Shown piece after piece: positions 16,385 to 25,359 of a stretch of 51,002 nt of DNA (position 1 is its first letter; the number at the start of each line of letters is the position of its first letter). This DNA comes from Nostoc sp. TH1S01. Its GTDB lineage: Bacteria; Cyanobacteriota; Cyanobacteriia; Cyanobacteriales; Nostocaceae. The DNA lies in NCBI GenBank assembly GCA_018993265.1, contig JAGKSW010000091.1:1-51002 (forward strand), read 5' to 3'. The notes under the pieces are model-generated. The model was given only the letters and a program-made list of their open reading frames with translations. It ran no database searches and was not told the origin of the DNA. Position numbers and translations under genes: made by a program.

Positions 16385-19300
16385 TTAATGTATGCCACAG
16401 AAGGGATCGCGTTCTTTATCGACTTCGTTAGGTTGCAATTCTAATTCGGCACGATAAACACAACCTTCTTGTTTTAAACATTCTTGACTGGTGGATGTCC
16501 AGTAAGGAACTTCGCCGGGGTGCATCCGCAAAATACCTTTGTTGTCTAGGGTGACGCGATATTGGCAAGGGTAGTCTGTGGTGACGGATGGTTTACTGAG
16601 TGAACCGATACGTATCCATTTTTTTCTGTTAGTTTCAGTATCGGTTTGATAGACGTAAAATGTGTGTTGTCCAGTGTAAGGAAAGGGTGGTAAGGGATTA
16701 CTAATTAAACCTTTTACTGGTTGGGGTGAACCATCGCGGAGGTAATGAAATTCGTGTAGAGATTTTTGTTCGTTTTGGTCTATTTCAAAGACTAAATGAT
16801 AAGCATTTGGTTGATCTACGGTTGCTGATTCGATGACATTGACTGCGATATCGCCATCGGTTAGGTCTTTATTTGGTCGTTCTACGGCGATGTTCCATTT
16901 CAATTTACCGTCGGCAAATAATGAGGTTTCGGAAGCTGCTAAGATTGCCGAACCGACATCAATACCGGGAACATCAATTAAATAATGGGGATTTCCTTGG
17001 CATAACAAAAGACTAAATTGTAATGTCTGGTCGATTTCAAATTGCACTTTGATTTTTTTGAGAAATTCGGCTTCTTCCATCCCTAATTTTTCCATGAGAT
17101 GTTTACCATCGAAGCTTCCCCACAGTCTTAAATCACCGTCTTCGTAGTCTTGGCGGTAAATAATATTAGTTAACTGGATACCTTGCCAAGCTGTACGCAC
17201 TTTGGCAACTGTTTCCCAAGGTGCAATTTGATGGAGTTCTTGTCCGGCTTTAAAGATGGGTAGTAGTTCGTTACTTTGGGTTTTGCGTTTGAAGTTGCAA
17301 GGTAAGTAATAAAATAGATTTTTAACGTCAATTTCTAATTGATTTGCACCTTTTTGTAGGAGTGCTTTTGATTCTTCAGGGTCAAATCTGAGTCGGCGTA
17401 ATTTTTCGGCGTAACACGCACCTGCGGAGGTGGCGAGTTTAGTAAATTCTAAAACAAAGGTGATGCGTTCTGGGTTCCAAACGAAGTAGGGAGACTTGCT
17501 AAATTCTTGGTAAATATGGCGTTGTACTAAGTCTAGATTGCAAGTTTTTCCTGAGAGAATTAACCAGTCAACTTTGTGGGTATTCCAAGCATCAATAGTG
17601 TTATCTTCTGAACGTAAGCGGCTTTCCATTAAGCCTTTGGCAATACCAATGGCTTCTTTGATAGCGGAGGTGGCGACACGTTCAAATTGTTGATTATCTA
17701 GGGTGACGGCAATATTATCGGGGTTGTGAATTTGATATTTAATTGCGCTTTGGGTGAGAAGTTCGGCAATTTGTTGTTCAGAGATTGTAAAGGTTACAAG
17801 TGAATTATCGGTTGGTAATTTTTGTCCGAGTTTTAGTTTGGCGGCTTCTGCATAATCCCACAGTGTGTAGAAAGTTTGTAGGCGTTGGGGTGCTTGTTGC
17901 CAACGGGTTGGTAGGACTTTTTCGGCTGTATCTAAGGCATCTTTATAAGCTGCATCTCCTTCGGGGTTTTCTCTATCTAAGCACTTTAATAAGCTGCCTG
18001 TTTTGAATTTACCTTGGTCGAGAAAACGCTCGTTTAATTCGGAACTAATTAAGTCTTCGAGTTTTTCGCTGTCGATATCGCCACGGGTAACTGCTGTTAA
18101 GATAAAATCTGCGATCGCAACTTTTAATAATCTAAATACACGCAGTGTAATTAATTCGCCACCAAGTTGTAAATGTCCCGATGAACCTAATAGTTTTGGC
18201 GTTAATTTATAATATCTGCCACCTAAGCCTCGGTCTTCATTACTGGCAAAGAATGGGGTTTTATCTTCTAAGGTTAGTTCAATTAATGCTAAGTCTGTTG
18301 TGCCACCACCAATGTCTAAAACTAATACATTTTGTGACCATTTATTGCCATCGCGGCGACAACGAGTTTTAAAAGATTCAATGCCAATATTTAAATTACC
18401 ACCAAATTCTCGCCATAGGAAGAATATGGCTACCGAAACAGCTTCATCATAAGCTGTTTGCACATCATCAATACCTAATTGTTCAACTAATTGCTTAACT
18501 TCTTTGCGAACTACTGGCGGTGCAACGGTGGGGTAGGTAACAACTGCGGTTAACAGTTCACCTTCAGAAAATCTGCGTCTAGCGCGTTGGCGATAATCTT
18601 CGGTTAAATCAATTAAATGCGCCCAAGCTGCTTGAATTAATTGGTTAACATTAATATTAATTTCGGTATCATTTAACATTACAGAGAATGTTTTATTTTG
18701 TCCAAAATACCGCTTTGGTGAATGATGAAACCGACTGATAATTTCTTTTAAAGAACTGCTAGTACCTTGGGCGATCGCTTTTTTTCGATTATCTCTTGCT
18801 TCTCGCCCCATTTTCAGTTTTAATACTTCTAAGTTGGAGATTTCTAACTCGCTGGGAATCTCGCTATCGCGGCGGTCAATATCCAAAACTACGGGAATTA
18901 AATTTTGCGATTCTAAGGTGGGAACGCGAAAAACTTCGTGATATATTTGATATAATTTTTTACTAGCGGCGCGTTGAAATTTTTCGCTATTACCTAAACA
19001 TAATTCGATTTGGCGAATTGCTTCTAAAAATCTTTCTTTATTATCACTTTCAAAGATTTCGCCTAAACGGCTGGGTTCGATTTCTAAGTTTTTACTAATA
19101 TCAATAATAAATTTCTGCCACTCAGCTTCGCTAATATCGGGTAAGGCTTCGGAAGCGGGAGAATTGAGCCATTGCAACAGGCGATCGCGCAATCTTAATT
19201 CCTGTTCCCGTGGTAAAATTTCGGCAATGGGAATTTCTATAGGGTCGAACAAAGTCACGGTAGAATTCGATGTACCAAAATCTAAAGCAAACCATCCCGG

Positions 19301-19768
19301 AAATCTTTTGACTGGCTGATAGTTAATAGGTTCTTCCGGTGGGTTTGGTAATGAATCAGAATTCATAATTTGCGCTTCAGCAGTAGATGGTGTCCATAAA
19401 TAACAAACAGCCTGAACTTGCTTAGGTTCAGATAATACTGGTTCCCCTGAAAAGTCGGAATCAAAATACTCAACAATTACTTGTAAAGTACAGTTGATTG
19501 GTTCGGTTAAAGGTTTCTCTAATTTACAAGGATATTGTTCTAGCTGTCCAATTTGGGAAATTTTTGGGGTGACAGCATCAAAGGGTTTATATGCTTTTTG
19601 AATTTGGGTAATTAGTTCGCTGGGTGTGCCTTTAACGGAGAAATTGATGCGCGCAATGTGGGGTACATTATTACCAATAGCGACTAGTTGAATGGTGGGA
19701 AGTTCTAAATATTCGTTGTCGTTAACTTGGACTTGAAAGCGTGGAGGGAGGCGAATTTCTACTGGCAT
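16385..19768 (-). CDS. Giant Hsp70/actin-fold ATPase, SrfB-like
   Basis: An 1127-residue soluble protein. Residues 1-130 form a beta-rich N-terminal domain. An Hsp70-type nucleotide-binding region follows: phosphate-1 LDFGTSNST (162-170), a large insertion (about 185-310), an EAVSV segment equivalent to the Hsp70 EPTAAA motif (442-446), phosphate-2 LDIGGGTTD (484-492), and an adenosine-type motif LILSGKT (736-742). Residues from about 800 form a unique C-terminal region with no Hsp70 substrate-binding domain. This build resembles SrfB-like Hsp70 relatives. AAAGGAAC lies before the ATG. It lies between a dynamin-like GTPase upstream and an unknown protein downstream. ATP binding is well supported; the biological role is not known. 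Confidence 0.85.
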   Translation of the reverse strand: MPVEIRLPPRFQVQVNDNEYLELPTIQLVAIGNNVPHIARINFSVKGTPSELITQIQKAYKPFDAVTPKISQIGQLEQYPCKLEKPLTEPINCTLQVIVEYFDSDFSGEPVLSEPKQVQAVCYLWTPSTAEAQIMNSDSLPNPPEEPINYQPVKRFPGWFALDFGTSNSTVTLFDPIEIPIAEILPREQELRLRDRLLQWLNSPASEALPDISEAEWQKFIIDISKNLEIEPSRLGEIFESDNKERFLEAIRQIELCLGNSEKFQRAASKKLYQIYHEVFRVPTLESQNLIPVVLDIDRRDSEIPSELEISNLEVLKLKMGREARDNRKKAIAQGTSSSLKEIISRFHHSPKRYFGQNKTFSVMLNDTEININVNQLIQAAWAHLIDLTEDYRQRARRRFSEGELLTAVVTYPTVAPPVVRKEVKQLVEQLGIDDVQTAYDEAVSVAIFFLWREFGGNLNIGIESFKTRCRRDGNKWSQNVLVLDIGGGTTDLALIELTLEDKTPFFASNEDRGLGGRYYKLTPKLLGSSGHLQLGGELITLRVFRLLKVAIADFILTAVTRGDIDSEKLEDLISSELNERFLDQGKFKTGSLLKCLDRENPEGDAAYKDALDTAEKVLPTRWQQAPQRLQTFYTLWDYAEAAKLKLGQKLPTDNSLVTFTISEQQIAELLTQSAIKYQIHNPDNIAVTLDNQQFERVATSAIKEAIGIAKGLMESRLRSEDNTIDAWNTHKVDWLILSGKTCNLDLVQRHIYQEFSKSPYFVWNPERITFVLEFTKLATSAGACYAEKLRRLRFDPEESKALLQKGANQLEIDVKNLFYYLPCNFKRKTQSNELLPIFKAGQELHQIAPWETVAKVRTAWQGIQLTNIIYRQDYEDGDLRLWGSFDGKHLMEKLGMEEAEFLKKIKVQFEIDQTLQFSLLLCQGNPHYLIDVPGIDVGSAILAASETSLFADGKLKWNIAVERPNKDLTDGDIAVNVIESATVDQPNAYHLVFEIDQNEQKSLHEFHYLRDGSPQPVKGLISNPLPPFPYTGQHTFYVYQTDTETNRKKWIRIGSLSKPSVTTDYPCQYRVTLDNKGILRMHPGEVPYWTSTSQECLKQEGCVYRAELELQPNEVDKERDPFCGIH

Positions 19769-19790
19769 TTTTTAGTTCCTTTCTTTTATT

Positions 19791-19920
19791 TCGCGCAAAG
19801 GCGCAAAGACGCAAAGGTATCAGTGTTTGGTAAATGAATTAAGATGTTGTAACTACTTCAAACTACCTACATTTTTTAAACGAACCGCAAAGAACGCAAA
19901 GGACACAAAGGAAAGAAGGA
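19791..19920. repeat. Two cgcaaagg-family repeats between module genes 1 and 2
   Basis: cgcgcaaaggcgcaaagacgc begins at 19791 and gaaccgcaaagaacgcaaag lies at 19882-19901, in the 182-base spacer between the GTPase and Hsp70-like genes. No gene or promoter was recognised between them. Confidence 0.7.
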
Positions 19921-19950
19921 GGATAAGATATTAGCTAGACAATAAATTAC

Positions 19951-22515
19951 CTAGTAACCAGGAATATCTAAATCAGAAGTGGTGGCGATTTCTGCGAGAA
20001 TATTTAACCAAGTGGGAATAGCAAGTTTTGGTGGTGAGTCGCCAGCAGCAAGGTATCTCAGTAATGCTTCTTTTTTAGAAATATTTTGCAGGGTGGGAAT
20101 AATTTGGTCTAAAATGCCTTCTATTTCTGAGTTGACTTGTTGATTTACTTCACTGACATACTGCACTAAATGTAAACTGGCACTAGCTGTAATTTCATCA
20201 CGCAAACGTAATACTAACATTTGATGATGGCTGGCTCTGGGTGAATTTTGATTTCGTTCGGGAGACCAATCAAATATTTGACCAATGTTGTGTTTTTCGT
20301 CTTGGCGTGCGAGGGGAAACATCAATTCGGGGGCAATTTCTTTATCTTTACTATTAATTTCTGCAAGGATAGCTTCTTTCCATTGATTGGGGTCGGAACC
20401 TAACAGTAATTTATAAAATAAGTCGGCTTCTTCTCCACCAAAACCAATTTCGATTTCTTGTTCCATTGCGGGTGAGAGAAGAGATTTAAGATAGTCCCGT
20501 GCTTCAGCTACTTGATTGGAGAGTTTATTTAATAAATCTACCACTGCTTGACGAATGCGATCGCGGGCAAATATCTCGACTTCTTGCACAGTTTTTTCAA
20601 AGGTGGGATAGAAATCATCGCTTTTAGTTGGCAAAGCATTATTAGTGCGATTTCCTCTCTCAAATAACTTCCCTGCCGCGCCTTTGGTTTCTGCTATGGT
20701 GATAGCACCATTGTTAGCTTTATTAAACAATAAAGTCCACTGGTTCCAGTTGAGAATTTTAAAGGTGAGTTCGTCTTTCACAACTTCACTCACGACAGTT
20801 CCGCGACGGTCTTTGAGTGGTTCTTTGCCTAATTCTTTTTGAAAGTTGCGGTAGGTTTTATCTAAACTATCGATAGCATTTCGCAAATCAATTAATGTCG
20901 GACTATCAACAGTTGGTATACCTTGTTCGTGAATTTCGGCGATGATATTTTTTAGGTTTTCTTGTTGTTGACGGAGACTTTCAGCCGCACGGCGCGTGTC
21001 TTCATACAGTTGCTTAAGTCCGTGCATAGCGACGTGATTTTGAATTAATTCTCGCAGTTTGGCAATACCGCCATCTTGAGCAAAATAACCTAATTGTCTC
21101 CCCAGTTGACTACGTGCATCTGACTCTAATAGTCTTTCGCTAAGGCGAGTCCATTTTTGCTGTAAACGTTTCGATCTCTCCAGGTAATTAGGATAATCTA
21201 AGTTAGATAAAAATTCTGGCGAACCAGCTTTAACACTACTTGAACGTTTGGCTAATTCCGCTAGTCCTAATAAGGGTGATAACAACACAATGCGGTCTTT
21301 TTGAGTAGTAAATGCACTCGCGCCATCAATAGTTGTTTGCAGAACTCTGAGTTTTTGGACAACAGCATTCTCATATAAAGGCGTGTTGGTTTCTTCGATA
21401 AGTTGGTCGAGTTCTCTTTCGCCTCCTTCACTTTCTAGGGGTAACTGGTCAAACCGACCGACACCGACCAATATTAAATCTTTCAGGTCTTGTCCCGGAC
21501 GTTGTTGCTGCATCATGGTGAAGATTTTGTTGGCGCGATCGCTCCCCGGCGATTTACCATTGAGCAAGATTAAAATTGTCTGCACTTCCGCCAATTCTCG
21601 CAGCGATAAAAATGTGTCCCTCGCGCCGGAGTTCGCCGCACCTAAACCTGGAAAATCTAACAAAATAAATTCCGAAGCATCGGTGACATCCCAAATTTCC
21701 CGCGAGATTTTCACTTCAATATCAACGCGGCGAATTAAGGGGAAGCTATTTTGCAATAACTTGGTTGCTAGTTTATGCGGTGGACTGGGTAAGCGGATAT
21801 GCGCTGGCGGTAAGTCTGTAAACTTGAGAGTTTGAATAGCCATTGGCTGTTCTGCCAGCTGTAAACCCTCACGCGCTGTGGCATGATCAATCTGGTAGCG
21901 TCCGCCACACATCGCCTCGCCGTAAGACGTATAAGCACGCACAAATAACACCAACTCCCGCAGCAAATAGCGCAACTCTAAATTATTACTTTGGTTCCAC
22001 GCTTGCTCACACCAAGCCAAAATATCTTTACCAGAATTTAACTGCGCGAGTTGTACAGGTACAAGTCCGGCGGCGGCGGAACGGCGACTCGCTTCTGCTA
22101 ACATAAACCGCAAACACTCTTTCACTCCTTCGTGAGACAGATACTCCACCGTAAAATTCCCGACTTGGGTTGTGGCAAATTCATCTTGTGCAACGAGGTG
22201 AATAGCTGTAACATTCCCCGTAGTTGGGTTTTCGTTGACTGGTAAAGCATCGGCATAACCAATTAAACTACCTAATAATAGAGTTTTACCACTACTAAAT
22301 TCTCCCATCACGCCAATTTTGACTGGTGAAGTGGCAAGTTCTATAGTTTTTTCCGCAGTTTCTCGCAAACGCGCCAAACATTCATCCAAACTGGCGGGAA
22401 CCCAGTCTTCTTGTTGAGAAGGATACTGCGGTACAGAATTGATTTTCTGGAGTATAAATTCACCGTACTCTTTAAAATATGCTAGTTTTTCAAGTTCCAT
22501 AGATATAGTTACCAT
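19951..22515 (-). CDS. Dynamin-family GTPase
   Basis: An 854-residue large GTPase. G1 is GEFSSGKT (71-78), G2 lies in NENPTTGNVT (95-104), G3 is DFPG (287-290) and G4 is GRFD (353-356), a variant of the usual T/NKxD. The insertion of about 180 residues between G2 and G3 is long. The remaining 450 residues are mainly helical with coiled-coil potential (SLRQQQENLKNIIAEIHEQG), as expected for the stalk of bacterial dynamin-like proteins. Such proteins assemble on membranes. The ATG at 22515 or 22500 may be used; neither has a clear Shine-Dalgarno. It is the first gene of the leftward module and resembles SrfC-type GTPases in arrangement. Confidence 0.87.
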   Translation of the reverse strand: MVTISMELEKLAYFKEYGEFILQKINSVPQYPSQQEDWVPASLDECLARLRETAEKTIELATSPVKIGVMGEFSSGKTLLLGSLIGYADALPVNENPTTGNVTAIHLVAQDEFATTQVGNFTVEYLSHEGVKECLRFMLAEASRRSAAAGLVPVQLAQLNSGKDILAWCEQAWNQSNNLELRYLLRELVLFVRAYTSYGEAMCGGRYQIDHATAREGLQLAEQPMAIQTLKFTDLPPAHIRLPSPPHKLATKLLQNSFPLIRRVDIEVKISREIWDVTDASEFILLDFPGLGAANSGARDTFLSLRELAEVQTILILLNGKSPGSDRANKIFTMMQQQRPGQDLKDLILVGVGRFDQLPLESEGGERELDQLIEETNTPLYENAVVQKLRVLQTTIDGASAFTTQKDRIVLLSPLLGLAELAKRSSSVKAGSPEFLSNLDYPNYLERSKRLQQKWTRLSERLLESDARSQLGRQLGYFAQDGGIAKLRELIQNHVAMHGLKQLYEDTRRAAESLRQQQENLKNIIAEIHEQGIPTVDSPTLIDLRNAIDSLDKTYRNFQKELGKEPLKDRRGTVVSEVVKDELTFKILNWNQWTLLFNKANNGAITIAETKGAAGKLFERGNRTNNALPTKSDDFYPTFEKTVQEVEIFARDRIRQAVVDLLNKLSNQVAEARDYLKSLLSPAMEQEIEIGFGGEEADLFYKLLLGSDPNQWKEAILAEINSKDKEIAPELMFPLARQDEKHNIGQIFDWSPERNQNSPRASHHQMLVLRLRDEITASASLHLVQYVSEVNQQVNSEIEGILDQIIPTLQNISKKEALLRYLAAGDSPPKLAIPTWLNILAEIATTSDLDIPGY

Positions 22516-23495
22516 TAAAAATAAAATTTATGTGAGTTTTATAGCATAAAAGTTGCTATCAGATAGCCTGCTAATTCTCGTTTTAGTAAGTTACATCTTG
22601 CTGAAGTTAAGTGTGATAGGCACTGAGGTTACAGATTAAGATGTCGCGGATCTAATCGTTAACTGTTATATCTATTTATTTGGCATCTAAGTATATCCTT
22701 AGTGTTGTCAAGCAAATAGATATTTATTCTGTATCAAAACTTAATTACAGTAATTTTTTAGCAAAATTTAACTTTGTCACAGAGATTTTTAGCTTAATGA
22801 GTAGAAATACACAACTTTGTACATTTTTTGATAATTTTTATGTTTTCAACATTGTTTATAGAATTATGGCAAAAATAAAGATATGGTTAACAATTGCTTA
22901 TCTCAGTATTTTGATGTATTAAATATATTATAAAATTACAGTGAAAAATCTCGGTTATAGAGATTAAATTTACTGAATAAATTTAAGATAAGGTCTAAAA
23001 ACAGAGCATTTTCATAGCAGGCAAAAATTTTGAGTTTATTACTAAAAATATAGTAAGTATTATTTGAGACATAAGGATTAAGAGTATTTGAAAGCTATAG
23101 AATTTAATTATCCAGACAAAAAAATACCTTAGCTGGCATCCTTCCCGACTTCGGGGATGGGTGATTTTGACTTATAAATTCTCCCTTTTGACTTGTTTTT
23201 ATAAAAATTTCACTATTTATACTTAAAAGTTTAATCATAATTGATTTTCCTGGCAGAAAATCGTGCTAAATTTTATTTACTAAAAATATTATTTACTAAG
23301 CGTTATGACCACTCTTAAGATAGATGTCGTATTGAGGTTAGAGAAATAGAATTATAATAAATATTTTTATTCTTTGAAAAAATATTTTTTTTAGAAGAAT
23401 ATAGAAAAATTTAAAATACATATTTTTTAGAAACTGAAGTAGGGTTTTTCAAGTTTTATATCATAACTAGTCTCCGCAGAAGTAGGCAGGTAAAA
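22516..23495. other. 980-base AT-rich intergenic region
   Basis: This spacer separates the divergent GTPase module and the histidine kinase and should hold both promoters. A nested stem-loop lies at 22668-22723. A short GC-rich hairpin, cccg-actt-cggg with catc/gatg outside, lies near 23138-23162. An 80-codon frame at 22680-22922 is AT-rich, Phe/Ile-heavy and overlaps the stem-loop, so I do not call it a gene. Confidence 0.6.
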
Positions 23496-25319
23496 GTGTT
23501 CTCTGAAAGGGTGCAAAACTTAAATCATAAGATTGATGAAGGCGCGAAAGTAGTTCAGAAGCGCAGTAAAAAAAAATCGAGCGATCGCAAGTTAATAAAT
23601 ATTACACTGGCTACCGCAAATCATGAGCTAGAAGCAAAAATTGAAAACCAGACAGCAACAGCAAAAAACTCAGTTCAGACCACCTCAGAAATGCAAGCGA
23701 TTTTACGGATGCTTGCAGATATATATTTTCGCATTGATCCCCAAGGCATTATCTTAGAACATCAATCAAGCAAAGCATATAGTTTAATCAATCAATCAAG
23801 CATAGTTCCAGGTCAGCAATTACTAGAGTGTTTTGCAGAACCTCTTGCCATCCGCTTTCACCGAGCAATTAATCAAGTTTGCCAAACTCAAACTGTAGTC
23901 AGTTTTGCCTACAGTTGGAATGTAGGAGAAAGTAAGGCGCATTTTGAAGCCCGGTTGTTACCACTAGAATCACAAGAAATTATCGTGCTGGTGCGTGATA
24001 TCACTCACATAGTGCAAGAAGCCTTTATCGAGTGTGGTGATAACTTGCGGAATATTGTCGAAAAGGCTAACAATATTATTTTTGCGCTCACTCCTGATGG
24101 TGTGTTTTCTTATGTTTCTCCTAACTGGAGTGAAATTTTAGGACATGATGTGGCAGAGGTTGAAGGTAAGCACTTTGGCGCTTTTTTACATCATGAGCAT
24201 TTATTAGCTTGTACAGATTATTTCACCAAAATTTTAACTACAGGTCAACAGCAAGACGCGATCGAATATCGCATTCAACACAAAAATGGCAATTGGCGAT
24301 GGCATAGCTGCTACTTATCAGCCATTAAAGATGCCAGTGGCAATATTATCTACTTTGTTGGTATCTGCCAAGATATTACAGCTCGCAAACGAGCAGAAAT
24401 ACGGCGAGAGCGTATAGACAAAGCTTTAAGAAAATCAGAAGCTAAGTTTCGTGCTAAAACTCAGCAGTTAGAAGAGGCGCTGCGACAGCTGCAACAAACC
24501 CAGTCTCAACTGATTCAATCAGAAAAAATGTCCAGTTTGGGACAGTTGGTTGCAGGTATTGCTCACGAAATCAACAACCCAGTGAATTTTATTTATGGCA
24601 ATGTGAAATATGCCAACGATTATGTACAAGATTTGTTACATTTAATTGAGCTTTATCAACAACACTTTCACCCGCCAACACCAGAAATTCACCAAGAAAT
24701 TTACGCAATTGATTTAGATTTTATTCGCCAAGATTTGCCTAAAGTTCTCGATTCGATGAATACTGGAGCAGAGCGTATTCGCCAGATTGTGTTATCGTTA
24801 CGTAATTTCTCACGAGTTGACGAAGATGGGATGAAATTGGCGAATATTCACGAAGGCATCGATAATGCGTTGTTACTCTTGCAAAATCGCCTGAAATCTC
24901 AACCAGAATCTCCTAAAATAGAGGTGATTAAAGAGTATGGTGATTTACCACAGGTTATGTGTCATCCTGGACAGATGAATCAGGTATTTATGAGCCTGTT
25001 AACCAATGCCATTGATGCTTTAGAAGAAGTTGCTATTTCTCACCCAAAAATTCAGATTCATACTCAATTGCAAGCAGACAATCGCATTAAAATTAGTATT
25101 ACTGATAACGGGCCTGGAATCAACGAAAAAATCCGCGATCGCATCTTTGACCCGTTCTTTACTACTAAACCTGTAGGCAAAGGCACAGGTATGGGGTTAT
25201 CCATTAGCTATCAAATTATCGTCAAAAAACATCGTGGAGAATTATATTGTATTTCCACACCAGGAGCAGGAACTGAGTTTGTAATTAGCATACCCACACA
25301 AGTACTGGAAGAAGCTTAA
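23496..25319 (+). CDS. PAS-PAS sensor histidine kinase
   Basis: A 607-residue soluble two-component kinase. The order is a basic N-terminus, PAS domain 1 (about 60-170), PAS domain 2 with a PAC motif (183-298, ending YFVGICQDITARK), a coiled coil (300-345), a HisKA-like helix with the phospho-acceptor His357 in AHEINNP, and the ATPase domain with N box TNAIDALEE, G1 DNGPGIN, F box FDPFFTTK and G2 GKGTGMGLS. There is no receiver domain or transmembrane helix, so it probably senses a cytosolic signal. The GTG at 23496 is the start, with GGCAGG just upstream. No response regulator is encoded nearby, so this is an orphan kinase. Confidence 0.93.
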   Translation: MFSERVQNLNHKIDEGAKVVQKRSKKKSSDRKLINITLATANHELEAKIENQTATAKNSVQTTSEMQAILRMLADIYFRIDPQGIILEHQSSKAYSLINQSSIVPGQQLLECFAEPLAIRFHRAINQVCQTQTVVSFAYSWNVGESKAHFEARLLPLESQEIIVLVRDITHIVQEAFIECGDNLRNIVEKANNIIFALTPDGVFSYVSPNWSEILGHDVAEVEGKHFGAFLHHEHLLACTDYFTKILTTGQQQDAIEYRIQHKNGNWRWHSCYLSAIKDASGNIIYFVGICQDITARKRAEIRRERIDKALRKSEAKFRAKTQQLEEALRQLQQTQSQLIQSEKMSSLGQLVAGIAHEINNPVNFIYGNVKYANDYVQDLLHLIELYQQHFHPPTPEIHQEIYAIDLDFIRQDLPKVLDSMNTGAERIRQIVLSLRNFSRVDEDGMKLANIHEGIDNALLLLQNRLKSQPESPKIEVIKEYGDLPQVMCHPGQMNQVFMSLLTNAIDALEEVAISHPKIQIHTQLQADNRIKISITDNGPGINEKIRDRIFDPFFTTKPVGKGTGMGLSISYQIIVKKHRGELYCISTPGAGTEFVISIPTQVLEEA

Positions 25320-25359
25320 ATTAACATTTCTAACATTCTGGCTCCCGAATTCTGACAAT

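Noticed and set aside
21383-21835. 150-codon frame antisense to the dynamin-like gene
   Set aside because: The opposite strand encodes the well-supported GTPase, including its G3 and G4 motifs. This is a codon-usage shadow.
15171-22515. Reading the GTPase/Hsp70-like module as a chaperone operon (dnaK-grpE-dnaJ)
   Set aside because: The Hsp70-like protein lacks a substrate-binding domain, and neither partner resembles GrpE or DnaJ.
22680-22922. 80-codon frame in the long spacer
   Set aside because: AT-driven composition, no ribosome-binding site, overlaps a stem-loop and lacks motifs.
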